64,000 bases of DNA. It comes from Monarcha castaneiventris obscurior. Taxonomy: Eukaryota > Chordata > Aves > Passeriformes > Monarchidae. The notes below the pieces were generated by a model. It had not been told where the DNA came from, made no database searches, and was given only the letters and a program-made list of their open reading frames with translations. Positions 13,433 to 27,887 of this stretch are shown here, piece by piece (the stretch's first letter is position 1; each line of letters begins with the position of its first letter). Location: positions 372,001 through 436,000 of the forward strand of contig JAMPIT010000206.1 of NCBI GenBank assembly GCA_026261815.1, read 5' to 3'. Made by a program: the position numbers and the translations under genes.

Positions 13433-16400
13433 CTGCTCCAGTTAATGATAAAACAAAAGCTATTTCAGTACAGGAGCATGAGAAAAAGTATTTTGAACAT
13501 CATTCTACCTACAAACATATGGGAGGGAAAAAAATGTCTAAGTACCCACTGGACTCCCCAGTCCTTCCAGCTGGGGGTGGGGACAATTAATCCTGGGCTG
13601 AGATGCTAAATGTTGGAAGTTTCACACTGAGCCAAATTTTACAAGTGATTTAAACAGTGCCGAAAAGAAAGGAGGTTTACTGGAAATACTGAAAGATGCT
13701 AGTGGGTACTATGATAAGCCCAACTAAGCACTGTTCTTGCTTGATGAAGTGCATGCATTGGGCTGATGCACAAAACATCATGGCTTGCTGGCACACACTA
13801 TTTTTTTCTGCTTCTTCAATGTAAAAGAAAAAAGGAAAAAAAAAAAGCTTGCTTAAAATATCCCTGCTGCTCTCCTGTAGCCCCTTCCTCCAGCACATCA
13901 CACATTAATGCCAATCTGCTGGGAGACTGCAATTCGAACATAATGAGATATTAATGAGCTTTGCACATGTCCCCAGTCGCAAGAGTTCCCCCCCTCTGCA
14001 GCTCATTTCTCACAAAGCTACAGAGTTGTTTTGCTTGTTTTCCTGACATTGCATTTGTGACTCCCCCATCCTGCTCCGCATCCCAGCAAACCCTGCTGCA
14101 CCCTTCCTCTTAAGCGGCTAGCTCTAAAGAGCACCAAATGGGTTGGCACTGTCTTGTTTCCCAGACTAATGGATGCTTGTTTAAACATCGGAGCTGTTTG
14201 CACTGCTGTGGCTCACTGCATGTTAAACACAGTCCTCTGAAACCCTATGCCAATCCAATAAAGGTATCAGCAGTTCAGCGTGGGGAGGCAATTACTATAA
14301 AGTCCCAAGTGCGCCTTCTAAGCTCAAGGAAGGAAAATTCGATTGAACAACTAAAAGCAAAATCTGATTCAGTTCAGCATCACTAGAAAGACATGAGGTT
14401 TTACTGCAGCCAGGCCTGTGGAGGGTAGGAGGAAGTCAATGGGTGAGCTGGGGAGAGCAACTGCACATTGTTAAGAGGGCTTTAAACCTGGTCTGGTAGC
14501 GATGCTCTCCTACGTCCACAGAGCTCCTTCCCCTTTCATCCACATGCCAAGGTGTGCTCTTTCCCCCCCTCCTCCACCCTGCTTCCTTTTTTTGTGTAAT
14601 TTTAAATTATATGCTGCCAATTTTGTTTCATCCTTCATCAATTCTTGAAACAATTATTCCCCTAGTAAAGGTCTTTTCCTCTGTACAAAGTCATTGTCAT
14701 ATCAAAGGGGAAGTGTTACACAGGAGCAGCTATGATTGTGGGCTGATGGTAACCAAAAAAAGATCTGTGCTTCATTGAGAGATGAAAAAAATCCAAATCT
14801 CGGACTAACGACAGTCAGTATTTCAATGGACCTGCTCTTTACCTGGCTGAGGGTAGAAAGTCAAGGGAGAAAGAAGATGCATTTCCATCCATTTAATCCA
14901 TAGAAACAAAGCTGCTTTAAAATGTTCTACTTCCTTTACTTTTAAGTGAACGATTTTAAACAGACTCTGTAAGATGGCCTCACTCTGAGGGCAGCTTTGC
15001 AAATGCTATGGAAAGTTTTCCAAGCACTTTTTGTGGCTGCAGCTACCCTCAGAAACCTAGGAAAAGGGGATTTGCTATACTAGATGAGGGCCAGCAAGCC
15101 AGCAAGCTTGGCATCCTGCCCCTAGTTGTGTTCCACAGCTCTGAGACTGTGGGGGGCTAAAACTTTCCTCTCCCTTCCATGCTGCAGGGAAGGGATTGTA
15201 TGTAGAGCTGAGAATCAGGGGAAAATTCTTTGAGGGTGAACCTGTCTGCCTCAGAACTGAGTCCCCAATACTGTGGGCCAAGTTTGCCCTGTAGAAGGAT
15301 GCAGCCAGCAGAACACTACTGGCACCAGCCCATGCCCAGAGTTCCCGACCACTGCCCCAGCCAGAGCTGGCATCTGGCTAATTGGCTTAAGGATCAAGCC
15401 GTCCCTTCAAAGCAAAGTTCTCACAGGTCAGAAATGCAGTGTGATGCTAAGAAGTGCGGGCTGAAAGATAGAGAGTTGTGCCAAGTAGCTGATTACTGAA
15501 GGATGAATATCATCTGACTGCCATCACTCCCACTGGGAGAAACTGCCATTCTCCGCAGCAAGGAGGGCAGGGAGAAGAAGCATTGCCTAGTTTTGAAAAG
15601 GGCTATCTGCAGGGGAGACTGCTTCTTTATTTATTTTCTTACAATTTAGGAAAACAATTTGTGGGGAGAGGATGGAGTTAATCCCAAAATCTCACCTTTT
15701 CTGCTCTAGAATTACTCTTGGATCTGCAAACCCCGTGCGGACTCCAAACTCAGGGCAGGCAACAGGATGCCACAGGCAGCCTGAGTACAGCTAGTTAGAG
15801 AGTGACTGCCTGATGGATGTTTTGACAGAAACTAGGAGCTTTAAACCAAGAGGGTAAAAGTGCTGGGAAACATTTGTTTTGTTTACATCTATTAAAAAAA
15901 AAAAGCACAGTAACTTTCCTATTTTCAGTTTTACAGCAAAACACAAACAAACAAACAGCACTTGTTTTTGCTGGCATTCCTTGCCAGAGCTGGGGAGGGG
16001 GGAGGATGAGCTGGAGACATAATGTCTAGGTAAAGAGGTAATCCTTCCACACACTGCTCTTCACACAATGAGGGCTTAGAATCTAGAGATTTAATTTCCA
16101 CACCTTAGAACAAAGATTGTTACTAAGAGGACAGGGCAAAGAGCACCATTACCCTGCGTGGAGCAATGCAGCAGCCAGAGCCTAACCAATACCAAAACAA
16201 AAACCAGGCTGTCTTGAAAGCATCACACCCAGAGATCCCTGAGAGGCTCTTGTCACATTATAACTCCTTCACTCTCCTGAAGCTGAGAATACAGTTTATG
16301 TGAGGGCTTGAGAAACCCACTCACCTACTCACCAGTGGCAAGTGGAATGATTTCCTGATGAGACTGGGGAAGGACGTGGCTCTTAAAATCATCAACTGCT

Positions 16401-19400
16401 GCAGAATCTAGCCTTTAATTTGAACAAAACGGCACAAGAACAGAAACCCCAGCCCTTGTGATTGCACGGATAACTTCCCAAATATGACCCATTGATGTGC
16501 TTATGTTTCTGAGTCTGCAGACAGGCTTCTGCTGTTCCCAAGAAGCTGCACTGTGAAATCAATAAGACTCATTAAGGATAATCAGTACTCTGTGGGCAGC
16601 AGCAAAACTGCCAAGAATCCTGCCAGTTTTGTCCTTCTGCTGTTACTGGGGAAGGTCTGATTGACAGGAAAGGTAGATTTCATACTTGCTTACATTCAGC
16701 AGTCAGAGGAAGTTGCAGATGAAGTCCTGTGGGAAGGTCTAGCTACAGCATGCCACAAAGAATATCAGCATTTGCTCCAGTCAGAGAAGGGCTTTGCAGT
16801 CTCACAATCACCTACACCTGTGTCATCCCACTGCAACATGGGATGAGGCTCTTTTCCGTCTCTTTCTGCATCCTGGTATACTGCTTATCCTTGAGCTCCT
16901 CAACAAGCTTTCCTGACACCTGACACCCCACTGTGCTGGTGAGTTGATTATCTTCAATTCCTCAGCTTTGAGATGCACAGGGAGCTAACCATGAAAGACA
17001 GAATAGGCTGTTAAATAACACAAGGTGTGCTGGAGGTTATTTTCATTCTCTTAACTGTAGCACTGCAACTAGAGGATCTGCCACCCATTGTCTTCCCATA
17101 TGTTGCTGGTGAACCACTAAGGAGATATCTTGGGATTCAAGGAAAGCACCCAGTGGTCCCTTCAGCTTGTTCAAGGTCTGCCTCACCCAGCTCCCATCTC
17201 ATTTCAGTCACTTCCAGTTTTCACTCGTTCCCTTCAGCCTAGAACCTCCTTGGGCACTGAGCTGGCCCTGGACCACACCACACATGCTCTCTGACACAGA
17301 CTAGCATAAGTGACAAAATAGATGTGTAGACAGGGCCACTGAAGATGAATCACCATGAAGATTTTAATTTCAGAATGAAATTACTACCAATTCTTAAAGA
17401 TTCAGTTCCTTGAAGACATACATTACATACTTGTTAATTGTTTAAAACATATTTCACAATTTGATTTGAAATGGTACCTCTGAAGGGACTGACTGGTTTC
17501 CATCTTTGGGATATGACTCAAGGAAATGCACAAACACAATAAGGTTTAAAGCAACAAGAATTTCCTCCTTCCCATCCCCTTTGAATAAAATGCACCATGA
17601 CAGCATAGTTATTCATTTACAGTTTAAGTTGATCATTCCTCAGAATAAAATAGCTTTTTCTAGGAACCTAGAACCTAGGTTTACACAATGGAGATCGTTT
17701 CCTATTAATCAATATTGTGGAAGAAAAGTGCAAGAAATTGCTGTGCATCCACTGTCTGTAATCTGTTTAGATAAAAAACCCGAATATTCTTAAAATTCAC
17801 ACTTTCAAGGGAAATAAATGGAAGGATTGACAGAGACTACATTTGTCAGGAGAAAAACCCAGGGGAAAGAAAAAAATCCCCTGAGTGTTCCTCAACCATA
17901 GTATCATCTCATCAGAAAATGCACAGGGTGACGCTGAGGTAAAGGAAATGGAGAAGATGCCATTTCCTGCTTCATTTCCTCCAGGGAGAATCTGGAGCTA
18001 GGTTTCATCATTACAAATCTAAACCACCACATGTAGACTAAATGGTTTGTTTGCAGTCCCAGGCCTCCAAGGGAAGCACTCAGTTACAAGCAGCAGTGGC
18101 TGACCTCTGCCTCTGTGAAGTGGAAGGGCAGCGAGAGAAAGTGGAGGTGTGAAGAGTAAGGAATGGGGATTGTCACTTCCAGTCTTGGTTTCTAGGTCCT
18201 GAGTAGGGTAAGTACAAGCTCCACTACAGAAGATACACTTACTGGCCTGGGAAGTAGAATTTCAGGTTGTCAGTTACAGAAACAAGAGAGAAAAAAAACC
18301 CCAAAACACCAAAAGCAACCACCTACATTTCCATTTCCAGAACAGTTCAAATATTAAGTGTGTCTCATCTACATGTATAAAGGAGCCAGGTTTTGGAAAA
18401 TGCCAGGTATCAGATTTCTGAACATGAGACCTTTGCATGTAAGGAACTTTGAACAGGTAGCCCAAAACTGAGAGACATTTCTGGAAATGTTTCTTGTTCC
18501 TGCCAGTTCACATCAATAAGCCCTGCCTTGAAATCGGCAACATTAGACTGGCATTCACTGTCACTAACCACACAAAAATCAGCCACATAACAGTGCCCAA
18601 AAATGGCAAGTCATCAGTTGTACTTCAATGAAGGTACCTAATGAGAACATTATGATATGCCCAAGCATTAATAAAGTTAGATCAGAAGCTGCTGACTACA
18701 TGTGGTTTTGGATGGGCTCTTTAAGAAGCCTGAAGAATGGAGGCAAATTAGATGCTATTGGAAAACACTTTGCAGAACACCCTGAGAGTGGCCCAGAGGG
18801 CAGAATTTGGAAAACACACTAGGGATTGATGGGCTTTGTGTTACTGATAGACAAAGGTGGCTGGTTTGGTTTCAAACAGCTGAAAATATCCCCACTTTTG
18901 GTCATCTGCCATGTCTCATGCTGGAACCTTTGGTGTTGTATTTCAACCATCTCCCCAGATTCCTGCAACTCATAGTACAGCATTTAAAACAAACTGAAAA
19001 CAGTGCCAGGTTCAACTTAAAATGCCTAACTGAAATAATTTCCAAAAAAAAAAAATTGATTCAAAGTGGATTCTGGTACTTCCCCAAATAAAGTGTGTGA
19101 CAGAGCCAAAGTGTTTCACTTGCAGTGATACTAAGGACTGGGCATGGCCAGCCTGTGCCATAAGGATTGGATCTGGCCTACAAGGTCGTTTTTCTTGGTG
19201 CCCATGTCATCAGCGCAAACCAATTACCATTTTCAGCATGCTTCTGGTGTCTTGAGCACTGCCAGCAGATTGAAAGGATTGGCACTTATAAAAAGGATTG
19301 CAGCTGATCAGGGCTTTTTTCTACCAACTAAATGGAACACCTGCCTTCTTTGGCCTAAGACACCAGGATTTATAGATCCTACAATGCAGATTTAAGGTCA

Positions 19401-22400
19401 TCCAGTAGCATATAGATTCTCTTTTCTCTATGGCATATTTAGATAATCAGAGGAATGATTATTAATGGTAACAATAAAGCAAATAAATCAATAAATCAGA
19501 GTAATGCAATTCCAGTAACTGGCAAGGGTAACTTAGAGATCAAAACTCAGATGTCAACCTGAAACTCACATTTCAAAGTAATTTTTCAGAGGCCATGCTA
19601 TTCATAGACAAATAACACTGATGCCTACAGGGAACCTCACCCAGCTATGGGACAGGTATCCAAATCTCTCTAAGTCACTTCAACTCTACAGTGGCCCAGA
19701 GAACTCCAGCTTATGCTTCTTTAGACATGCTGTGAGAGTGTTCTTATATAGGAAACATCAGCACATACTTCCTTTCCTATAACAGCATCCTTCCTCTCTC
19801 TCAGCTCACAGGGATGTGTGCTGATGTGGATGCATGTCAATGTGTGAAGAAGTTCACAACACATTTCAGTCTCTGCTAATTATCCAGTTTGCATCTGTTC
19901 AGCTGTACTTCTGCCTTGCATCTGTTTCACCCAAGGAACTCTTGCAGAAAGCTTCAAGGAAAAAAAAAAAAGTCCAGGAAAATATAATGTTTCCCCTGGC
20001 ACTTCTGTATTAGTGGCCAGGCTGATAGTTCTGCCTATGGAAGTGACAAGTTTTGCATTGTTTGGCCTGCATTTCTCCTTCAGAAGTAAGCACAGAAACT
20101 ATCAGCAGCAGTGTTGTACAGAGTGAAAGAAACAATCTGTTCAAATCCCTTCCTGGATGCTCTTCCAATAAAAGTTGAGAGAGTATTTTCTTGCAATTTG
20201 AACAAGTGATCACTCCAAACCAGAACTTCCAAAATTTAAACAGTCCTGTGATTATTTTAGTTCTGGATTATGATCCACACTTCACATAAATCCCCTACCT
20301 GAGTAACAGCTGCAAATCAAAACCACAACAGACAGCATGGGTAGGCCAAGTGAGCAGCCTTTTGGGCTGCCTGATTTTGGCAGCTAATACCTGCAGCAGC
20401 TTCTGTTTTCCTGCTTGTTGCTGGCCAGAATGACCTCAGGACAGGAAGCTGGCAGATTTTGCAAGTAACACACAGTGTTGAAGACTTGGATCCACTAGGA
20501 ACCAGGTCCCTCATGTCAGCTGCAACCACAACCCAACTGTGAATGCCACAAAGTTAGGGAATACTTGAGTTTCACTTTTCGGGTAGCCCCCTCCACCCTG
20601 ACTCATTTTGATTACTTTGTCTTCCAGGACTTCATCTTCATTCCAGATTACAAAGCATCTCCTGCTGGTGGACTGACAAAAAGAGAGCCAGTAACAAAGC
20701 AGCCTAGTATTGTCTTAGTCAAAGAAGTCTCCTCAGAAGAATAAGTGGCAGGAGGGAAGTGGAAGAAACCCTGTGGAGCAAAAGTACACAAAGGCTGTGC
20801 TGACTTTATCTCCGCATCCCCAGCTCCTATTGATGTTTATTCCTGAAACATGTCAGTAATGACAGGAATGTCAGCCAGCACTGATTTTAAGAAGGGAGAG
20901 AAAGGAGAATCTTTTTTCTTCTCTCCCTCATTTAGGTCCCATGGGCAGCCCCTACCTGGACCAGCTCTCTTGTGTCTAGGGCTCTGCCAAGAGGCTGTGC
21001 CCTGGCTCAGGGCAGGGAATACCCTGCATGGCTGTCCTGGCATTTGTTGGGCTTTTGCCCAGCTATTGGTGGCTTACCCCATCATATATTATACATCATA
21101 GTCTCCATGATGTTTACAGGCTGGACAGCTAAATATTCACCTGATCTAATTTACCCAATCAAACTTCAGGTCTGGTAAACTTATTATAGTGACAAGTGAC
21201 TCTTGACCCTTTGGGCCTCTCTGCTTCCCCAGGTCCATGATGGGTGTGTTGTGAAACCAGAGTCTGGCTGTCACTGCATTATGGTCTGGGAAGAGAAGAT
21301 GATAGAAAGCTACTTTTAAGCCAGACCTGCCATAATTTTGGTCTCAGGTGGAAAGATTTACACCCCAGACTGAAGTTTTCAGCACTACCATTTATAGGAG
21401 GAAGGAGGCAGACAGAGCAACATTCTCTCCAGTGCTTCCCTGCTTCTCCTTTCCACCCATCTACACTTCTCAGCAGAGCTGGAGAGCAGAATGTTTCACG
21501 GTGTCTATTTTCCTCTTGGCCATTCCTGCTAGACCAAACCCTGAGGTGCCAGCAGTAACCTTGCAATGAAGTAGCAATACATTAAAGACAGAATGAATGA
21601 CATTAATACAAATCTCCTTCAAGAATCATACTGATACCAGGACTAGGAGTAAGGAGATTAAAAAAAAAATCACAGCATCCTCACTTAAAACTTCTTCTAA
21701 TGCAGAGTAGTTACAGGACCTTTAAATAGAAGAGATGGGATGGAGAGAGACCAACAGGAGGTAAAAATATTCCCTGCATGAAGCCCTTTGCCCAGTCTGC
21801 TTCAGTCAGTATTTCTCAGCAACAAGCACTCAAATTCATGGACATGCCTTCATGGCAATGGAACCGACTATAGCAAAGAAACTCTGCTTTACCATTTACT
21901 TAATGACCTGGGAAAGGTATTAGTCAAAACATTTATCCTATGAAGCTACACTAAATTAACCAATTCAATCTGTTCTCTTCCAAAAGCTTTGGTCTCTGTG
22001 GAAGAGCTTTTCTCTACACATTCTACAGAAAGACAAGACAACCTTTTTGTATCCTTTTCTCTAGACAAATATTCTGTTAATCCTTACTAGTTTATTATTT
22101 TTATCCATAACAATCAGATTGTTATATAATTCTTAACTGCAGCAAGAATTGTGTAAAGACTAATGCCTAGATCTCACTGACAGAAAGGATTTTAACATCT
22201 CAGATTATGTTTAAAAAACATAAACACACCAGAGTTGTTCTAGGCAAAATAGTCATTCTACTTTCCCATATGATGCCATTTTGTTCTGGCACACTGACAA
22301 TAAAGAAAACCAGATTATAAAGGTCTTGGCTTTGTTTTTACATTGTCATAGAGTAGATAAGCAGAGAATTGGCATGTCAAAATCTGGCCCATAATCAATA

Positions 22401-25400
22401 AATTCAACTCAACAAATTCTTTCCTTCACTGTGTGAAGTATTGCTTGAGCCAAGAGTCCCAAATCACAGGGAAAGCAGGAAAAAGGGAGGTTTATTTGTT
22501 TGACTTTCAGACAGCAGCTCTACTCAGGTGAGTTTCTGGAAACGGAGGGACCTTCAGTATTTCAGAAAGTGAGGAAGCTTTTCATCCTTTCTATAGGAAA
22601 TGAGCACCCTTCTCATGGGAGGGCAGCCATGATACTCTTAAAGCCAAGAAACAGAGCACACCTCCTGATCCTGAATTATTTAACCCATGCCCAGCCATTG
22701 GGGTTGTTTATTATTGTAGCAGTAATTTTCTAGTAAATTGCTGGAATGTCTTTGAGAATGGCTCTGGCTAAATTAAAAATGTTTTCAATTATTATTATTT
22801 CCAACTAGAGTTTCTCTCTTTTGGGATTTTGCAAATGGCACCTGTGTACATTATCTGCTCATAGGGTGAGCAGTCTCAGTAGAATCCTTACACCATGTGA
22901 GAGTCCCATGGGAAGGAAAAACAGTTTACCCTAGATAGATGAATTTATATTATTACATTATAAAAGCTTTTGCAGAAGGAAGACTTTGTAGCAGGTGTCA
23001 AGCTTCTGTACTGTGTAATTTATCATCACATCTCAAAGACATCCGGCCAATTATTTTATCTTCCTTTTAAAAACCAAGAAGGGGAAATAAAAGCAAATTT
23101 AACACTTACATTACTATTTGCGGAAGTGAAAATAATGTTTTTTCTAGCAGGTTATGTCATATTTACTTTTTAGTGTAACATGTTGACAAATTAATATTTT
23201 CTAGAAAACTTCTCTGCTACCATTTAAAAATGGGGATTTTTCCACTTTATGACAGCTTTAATCAAGGTTAAAATTATTTTTAAAAAACGTGGGCAGATGC
23301 TGCTCACTTTGAATTACTTTGTTTCTTTAGGGAATCTTTTTCTAGTTGCAGACTGAATTTGGACTTTCAAATTCCTTTGTTTGACCAGACAGCTCAGCTT
23401 TACTTCCCCCAGAATCTGACTGTTGCAAAACACTGAAACCTTCTCCTGCAGCAGAATGCTAACAGCAACGATGCAGATTTCTTGGAGTAACTCCAATGGG
23501 AATTCAGTCCTGCATCGCGTTTGAGAACTTTGTGAAAGGTGCCAATACAATTTAGGCTGTAATCCTTACCCTCAGAAACACATAGGATTATGCAAGTTGT
23601 GCCGCCTGAGTAAGAAACATGTATTCCTCAACACAGCACTGTTTGGGGAAAGGTCAAGGTTTTTATGCTGCTTAAACTATAACTCTTTCCCGCCACTCTT
23701 TCCCTTGTATGTACACACAGCTCAAGGAGACAGATATCTAACAACTCCTCTGAATGTGGGAAAGAGTCCTTAAGAAAAAACAAACACAGACCACCCAGTT
23801 CCCATTTCCCCCAAATCTCCCTTGTTTTCTGCATTCTAAACATTCTTCTCTGCAGCCTTAAGATCCTTTGCTGGTCATGTCCAACACCCACCCCAAAAGC
23901 TCTCGACCACCACCACACCACACAACAATACTCCCTGCAGCAAGGCATGCTGGCCTCTGCACAACACATCCCAATTCCATGGTAAGGACAAAAGTTTCCT
24001 TAGAGCTTGGCCATACTTGTAAGCAAATAGCAGCTATCTCTTAAGGCAGGGAGGCTGAATCATGTGTGCCTTTTCTTTGTTTTTGGATGTAATACTTGCT
24101 AAACCTACTAGTTCTATTTTTCTATTGCAATCCTCTAGTAGCTACCCACTCATAAGCAGCAAATATGAATCCATGTTAAAAATCTGAGCAGATAATTTGG
24201 GGTGTAATAAAAAGACAAATTGCAAGTTGCAGGAAGTGGGGAAAAGAGTAAAAAGTAAGGAAAAAAAAAGCAACAGCAACCTGCTACAGCTTCCTCCTGA
24301 TATTGATTCATTTCAGCTGGTGAGAAGTTCTACGCTGGGAACCACACAGATACTATCGCTGGTTTTGTCAGAGAATCCTTCTCAAGTTTCACCTAACCCA
24401 TTTAAACTCCTGCTACTGTTGCAAAAGCATCATAAAAATAGCAGCAAAACTGTGCTTTTTGAAGCAAGCAGTGCAGAAAAATATCCTTCACAAAAGCAAA
24501 GTTTGCAGCACGCTGTAATTAAGCTCCCATCCCGACAGTGGGAGCATGGCGTTTCATTCTAAATATAGCAGAAGGCTCTCCAAAGTACAACCCCATTTCT
24601 AATGCAAGATTTACAAAATTAGTCAGGATATGCCAGCCTCCACCTAGTAATTCTTTAAGAAATATTTGGGGTTCCAGTGCAGGGAACTTTACAGCAGGGA
24701 TTTAATGTAGTCTCTGGTGTTGATAATTTAAGTTGGTTTATTCCTTGCCTACACAGTGCTCAGAGCAGAGCATCCCCTACTCACAGGCAGGAAGAGCAGC
24801 TTCTGCGAGGCCTGTTGGCTCAAGCAGGCAGCAGCACACACAACACAAAGACAAATCCCCCTAACCCTTGACTTTTCCCCTAATACTGATCTCTTTACTC
24901 AGCTTCCAGCAACTGCTTCTCATGGTGTTTTACCTTGAGCTGGGAAGGCAGTAAGGACTCCATCAGCTTTGGACTGCCTTTCTTTAATTCACTCAAAAGC
25001 AGAGATTTAAGCCAGCTTGGACTAGCTCATACTGAAATGCAGCATGACTGACAGGCATAAATGAGACCACACCAAATTTAAACTGAGTTTGGAAACCATC
25101 TTCTTAATTAGATATTCTTAATGTCAGGAAAATTAATCCATGATGTCAGAGGTTTTATGTCCAAATAGGAGACAGAGGAGTCCTGTAACTTTATTTGAAT
25201 AAAGGGAGAGGCCATAGGGCATTCCCCTGGGGTCTCTCAAATTGCTAGAGGATGTAGCCTCCTTTTTATCCTGACTTCCCAGCCACGTTTCCTTCTCTCT
25301 TTCCCCATTGGCTGAGGTACTTGAGAGGTGTGGGCTTCCCGAATCGCCTAATACAGACTCCCTTCTAATGTGCATCTCTCCCCTCTTATTTTTCTTTGTG

Positions 25401-27349
25401 TCTCTGTTCTTTTTCTCAAAGTCCAGGAATTTAGCATGGCCTTGGGGAAGCAACAGTCTGTGTCAATTAGTGGAATTCCTATGGAATTTATGGTTCCTCA
25501 CATTGCTTCTTTCACCTATCAGTATCTGTGTTTATCTATTAGCAGGCTGACTGTTTGTTTGTAAAGACACCTCCTTCTCATTCCTTTCATTAATATAGAT
25601 CAGCTCCAAATCCTAACTGCATCATCTGATGGCAGAATGATTAATAATTTCCACAAACAAACTTACTTTGGAGAAATGGGACTCTCGCCTGTGTTTTATC
25701 TATATGTTTCTGGCCCAGGTTGCAGGTCTTCTCATCTGCATCCTGTACCATTTCTGGTGCAAAGCAAAGAGGAAGGAAGCTCTGGGGTCACTCTCCATGG
25801 CAGTGCCCATGTTGCTGGAACTTCTCGTGGGTGGGTAAGTGGCTACTGATGAGAGCCTCTGAAGAGGTGGACATAGCTGTGGGGTTGGACAACACCAGGC
25901 AGGACTGAGTGTTTCCAAGAAGATGTGCACTATGACTGCTTTGGACAGCTGTAATGGCTCCAAAGCAGCTGGGTAAACTAAAAAAATAGCAACGCACTCC
26001 CAGCAGAAATCCATTTTTGATTGAGTCCAGCCTGATCCTCCCTGCACTCTGTAAGCTGAGCCCAGCTGCTGGCAACACACAGCTCAAAGCTGTGCTCTGA
26101 GCTTTGTGGCCAATTCCATGGACCTGTGCAGCACCTAGGCAAGTTTGGCAGAAGCAGAATCCAGCTCCCCAGCTCCATCCCTGATGGCTAACCAGGCCAC
26201 ACTCAACTTACAGGAGAGCTACAGGAACATAGGAATACCCTGGCAATACTACCAAATATTGGGATGTGCTCAGGTACTTACAAGAGAAGCATGTTTCCCT
26301 AGTCTACATGACCCTGGATGAGCTCAAGGATGTATCTTTTTCTGCCCTCCCTTTCCCAGCATTTAATTTGTGCAAAATTCAGGCCTGCTGCAGTGCACAG
26401 CATTTAATGCTGATCTGCACACTACATCATTCATCTTCCTGAAGATGGGCATGACAGTGACGGCACAGAGCATCAGACCTGTGTGTCCCTCTTTGATCCC
26501 CAGGCTGTCTTGTGGATGGATGACCAAATTTCCTGACATAAAACCCAGAATCCTGCATGCCTGTGGCTGCTGTTCTTCTTGGAAGTCTTAATGCAACACC
26601 ATGCAGGATGAACCTCCCTCCTACTGCATATACCAAAAGTCATATGGAAAATTGAGCAGTGTCACAGCCTGTATCCATGTCCTTTAACAACAAAATTTCC
26701 TCTATTTAGTAGGAGGCTCCAGGCTGTGTGTGGAAGCTGTGAACATTTAACAGCGAGCAAATCCATTGTTTACCCAAGGCTGTCTTCTTTGTGGTTGTTT
26801 CTTTTTTTCAGTAGCATGCACACATGCCTTTGGTGTTTACTGTCAGCAATTTTCAATGTGCTGACATGGCTAAAAGTGACCACAAAGCCAATGCAAGCAG
26901 GCAAAGAGGAGAAGCAGAAGTAGAAATGTCAGGAGGCACAGACTCCAACTTCGCAATCCTGCAGCAGTAAGGACCAAGGTAACCCAGCTATCATGGAGAA
27001 GAACTGGATCCCTGTGTCACAATGGTCATAACCTGTGTGAGGGAGAAAAGAGCAGTACAGATCACACCACCTCCCTGTCCTCTGAGGCTGTGTGTTGAGA
27101 ATCAATAGCTTCCCCAGGCAGGGTCCGACATCCTAGCCCACAGGATCAATTAGAGCCATGATTTCATAGTTATTCTGCTGTGAACTCCTTGCAAATCCCA
27201 GCAGTGATTTAAGAGCCGTGCCGATAGCAGAGCCATGAACTCTCCTTATTGGAGGCAAGATCTGAGCTTCCTCAAAGTGACATTCAGCCTGTCTTTTTCC
27301 TGGGTTGTGGCACAATCACCACCTCCTGCTTACAGACACAGCTTCAGGT
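13433..27349. other. long stretch of unique noncoding DNA, no gene or repeat recognised
   Basis: Nearly 14 kb in which I recognise neither an exon nor an interspersed repeat. Frames are at most about 126 codons and overlap on both strands. Short homopolymers occur (A-runs near 13840, 19040, 19960 and 21660). Parts around 13.93-14.38 kb and 16.38-16.65 kb have the look of conserved noncoding DNA, with TAAT/ATTA cores and long stretches lacking simple repeats. This needs alignment to other amniotes to confirm. Confidence 0.5.
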
Positions 27350-27467
27350 GAAACGATACAAACTAATTCCACCATGGAATACAGGGGACAAAGGGAGGCC
27401 TTTAAAAAGAAACGATACAAACTAATTCCACCATGGAATACAGGGGACAAAGGGAGGCCTTTAAAAA
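27350..27467. repeat. perfect tandem duplication, 2 x 59 bp
   Basis: Two abutting copies, 27350-27408 and 27409-27467, identical base for base by eye. Each starts GAAACGATACAAACTAATTC and ends CCTTTAAAAA. Perfect identity suggests a recent origin, a polymorphic minisatellite, or an assembly duplication. The unit is not a multiple of three and lies in no supported coding region. Confidence 0.97.
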
Positions 27468-27868
27468 GTACCTGGGATGTGATAAAATAGCTGCGCCCAG
27501 CAAACCCACAGCCCATACCACACCCTGGTATAAGTGCTGGAGGGTTATAAACAAGCTTGCATTCATTAATTTTTTTAAAATATATCTTTTCCAAGGCCAG
27601 TAATTGTATGAAATTTTTCAGGATTAGATTTTTCCACCCTCACAGCTGTTTTCAGTCCAAGGTACCAAAAAGACAGACATAACAATGACTAATATTGTCC
27701 ATTTTCCTTTGTCCCAGTCCCGCGACTTGCAGATTTGGAGCAATTCAGTGCAAGAATGTATCACAGGAGAAAATAATTATTTTTATTAATGTCCTCCATA
27801 ATTACGGAGAGTAGAATTATTTATGTAGCAAAACATACTCAAAAACTCTAATAAAATACACTGTGAAT

Positions 27869-27887
27869 CTTACTTACTTACTTACTT
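27869..27887. repeat. (CTTA)n microsatellite
   Basis: Four uninterrupted CTTA units plus a partial fifth, running into a short T tract. A candidate length-polymorphic locus. Confidence 0.95.
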
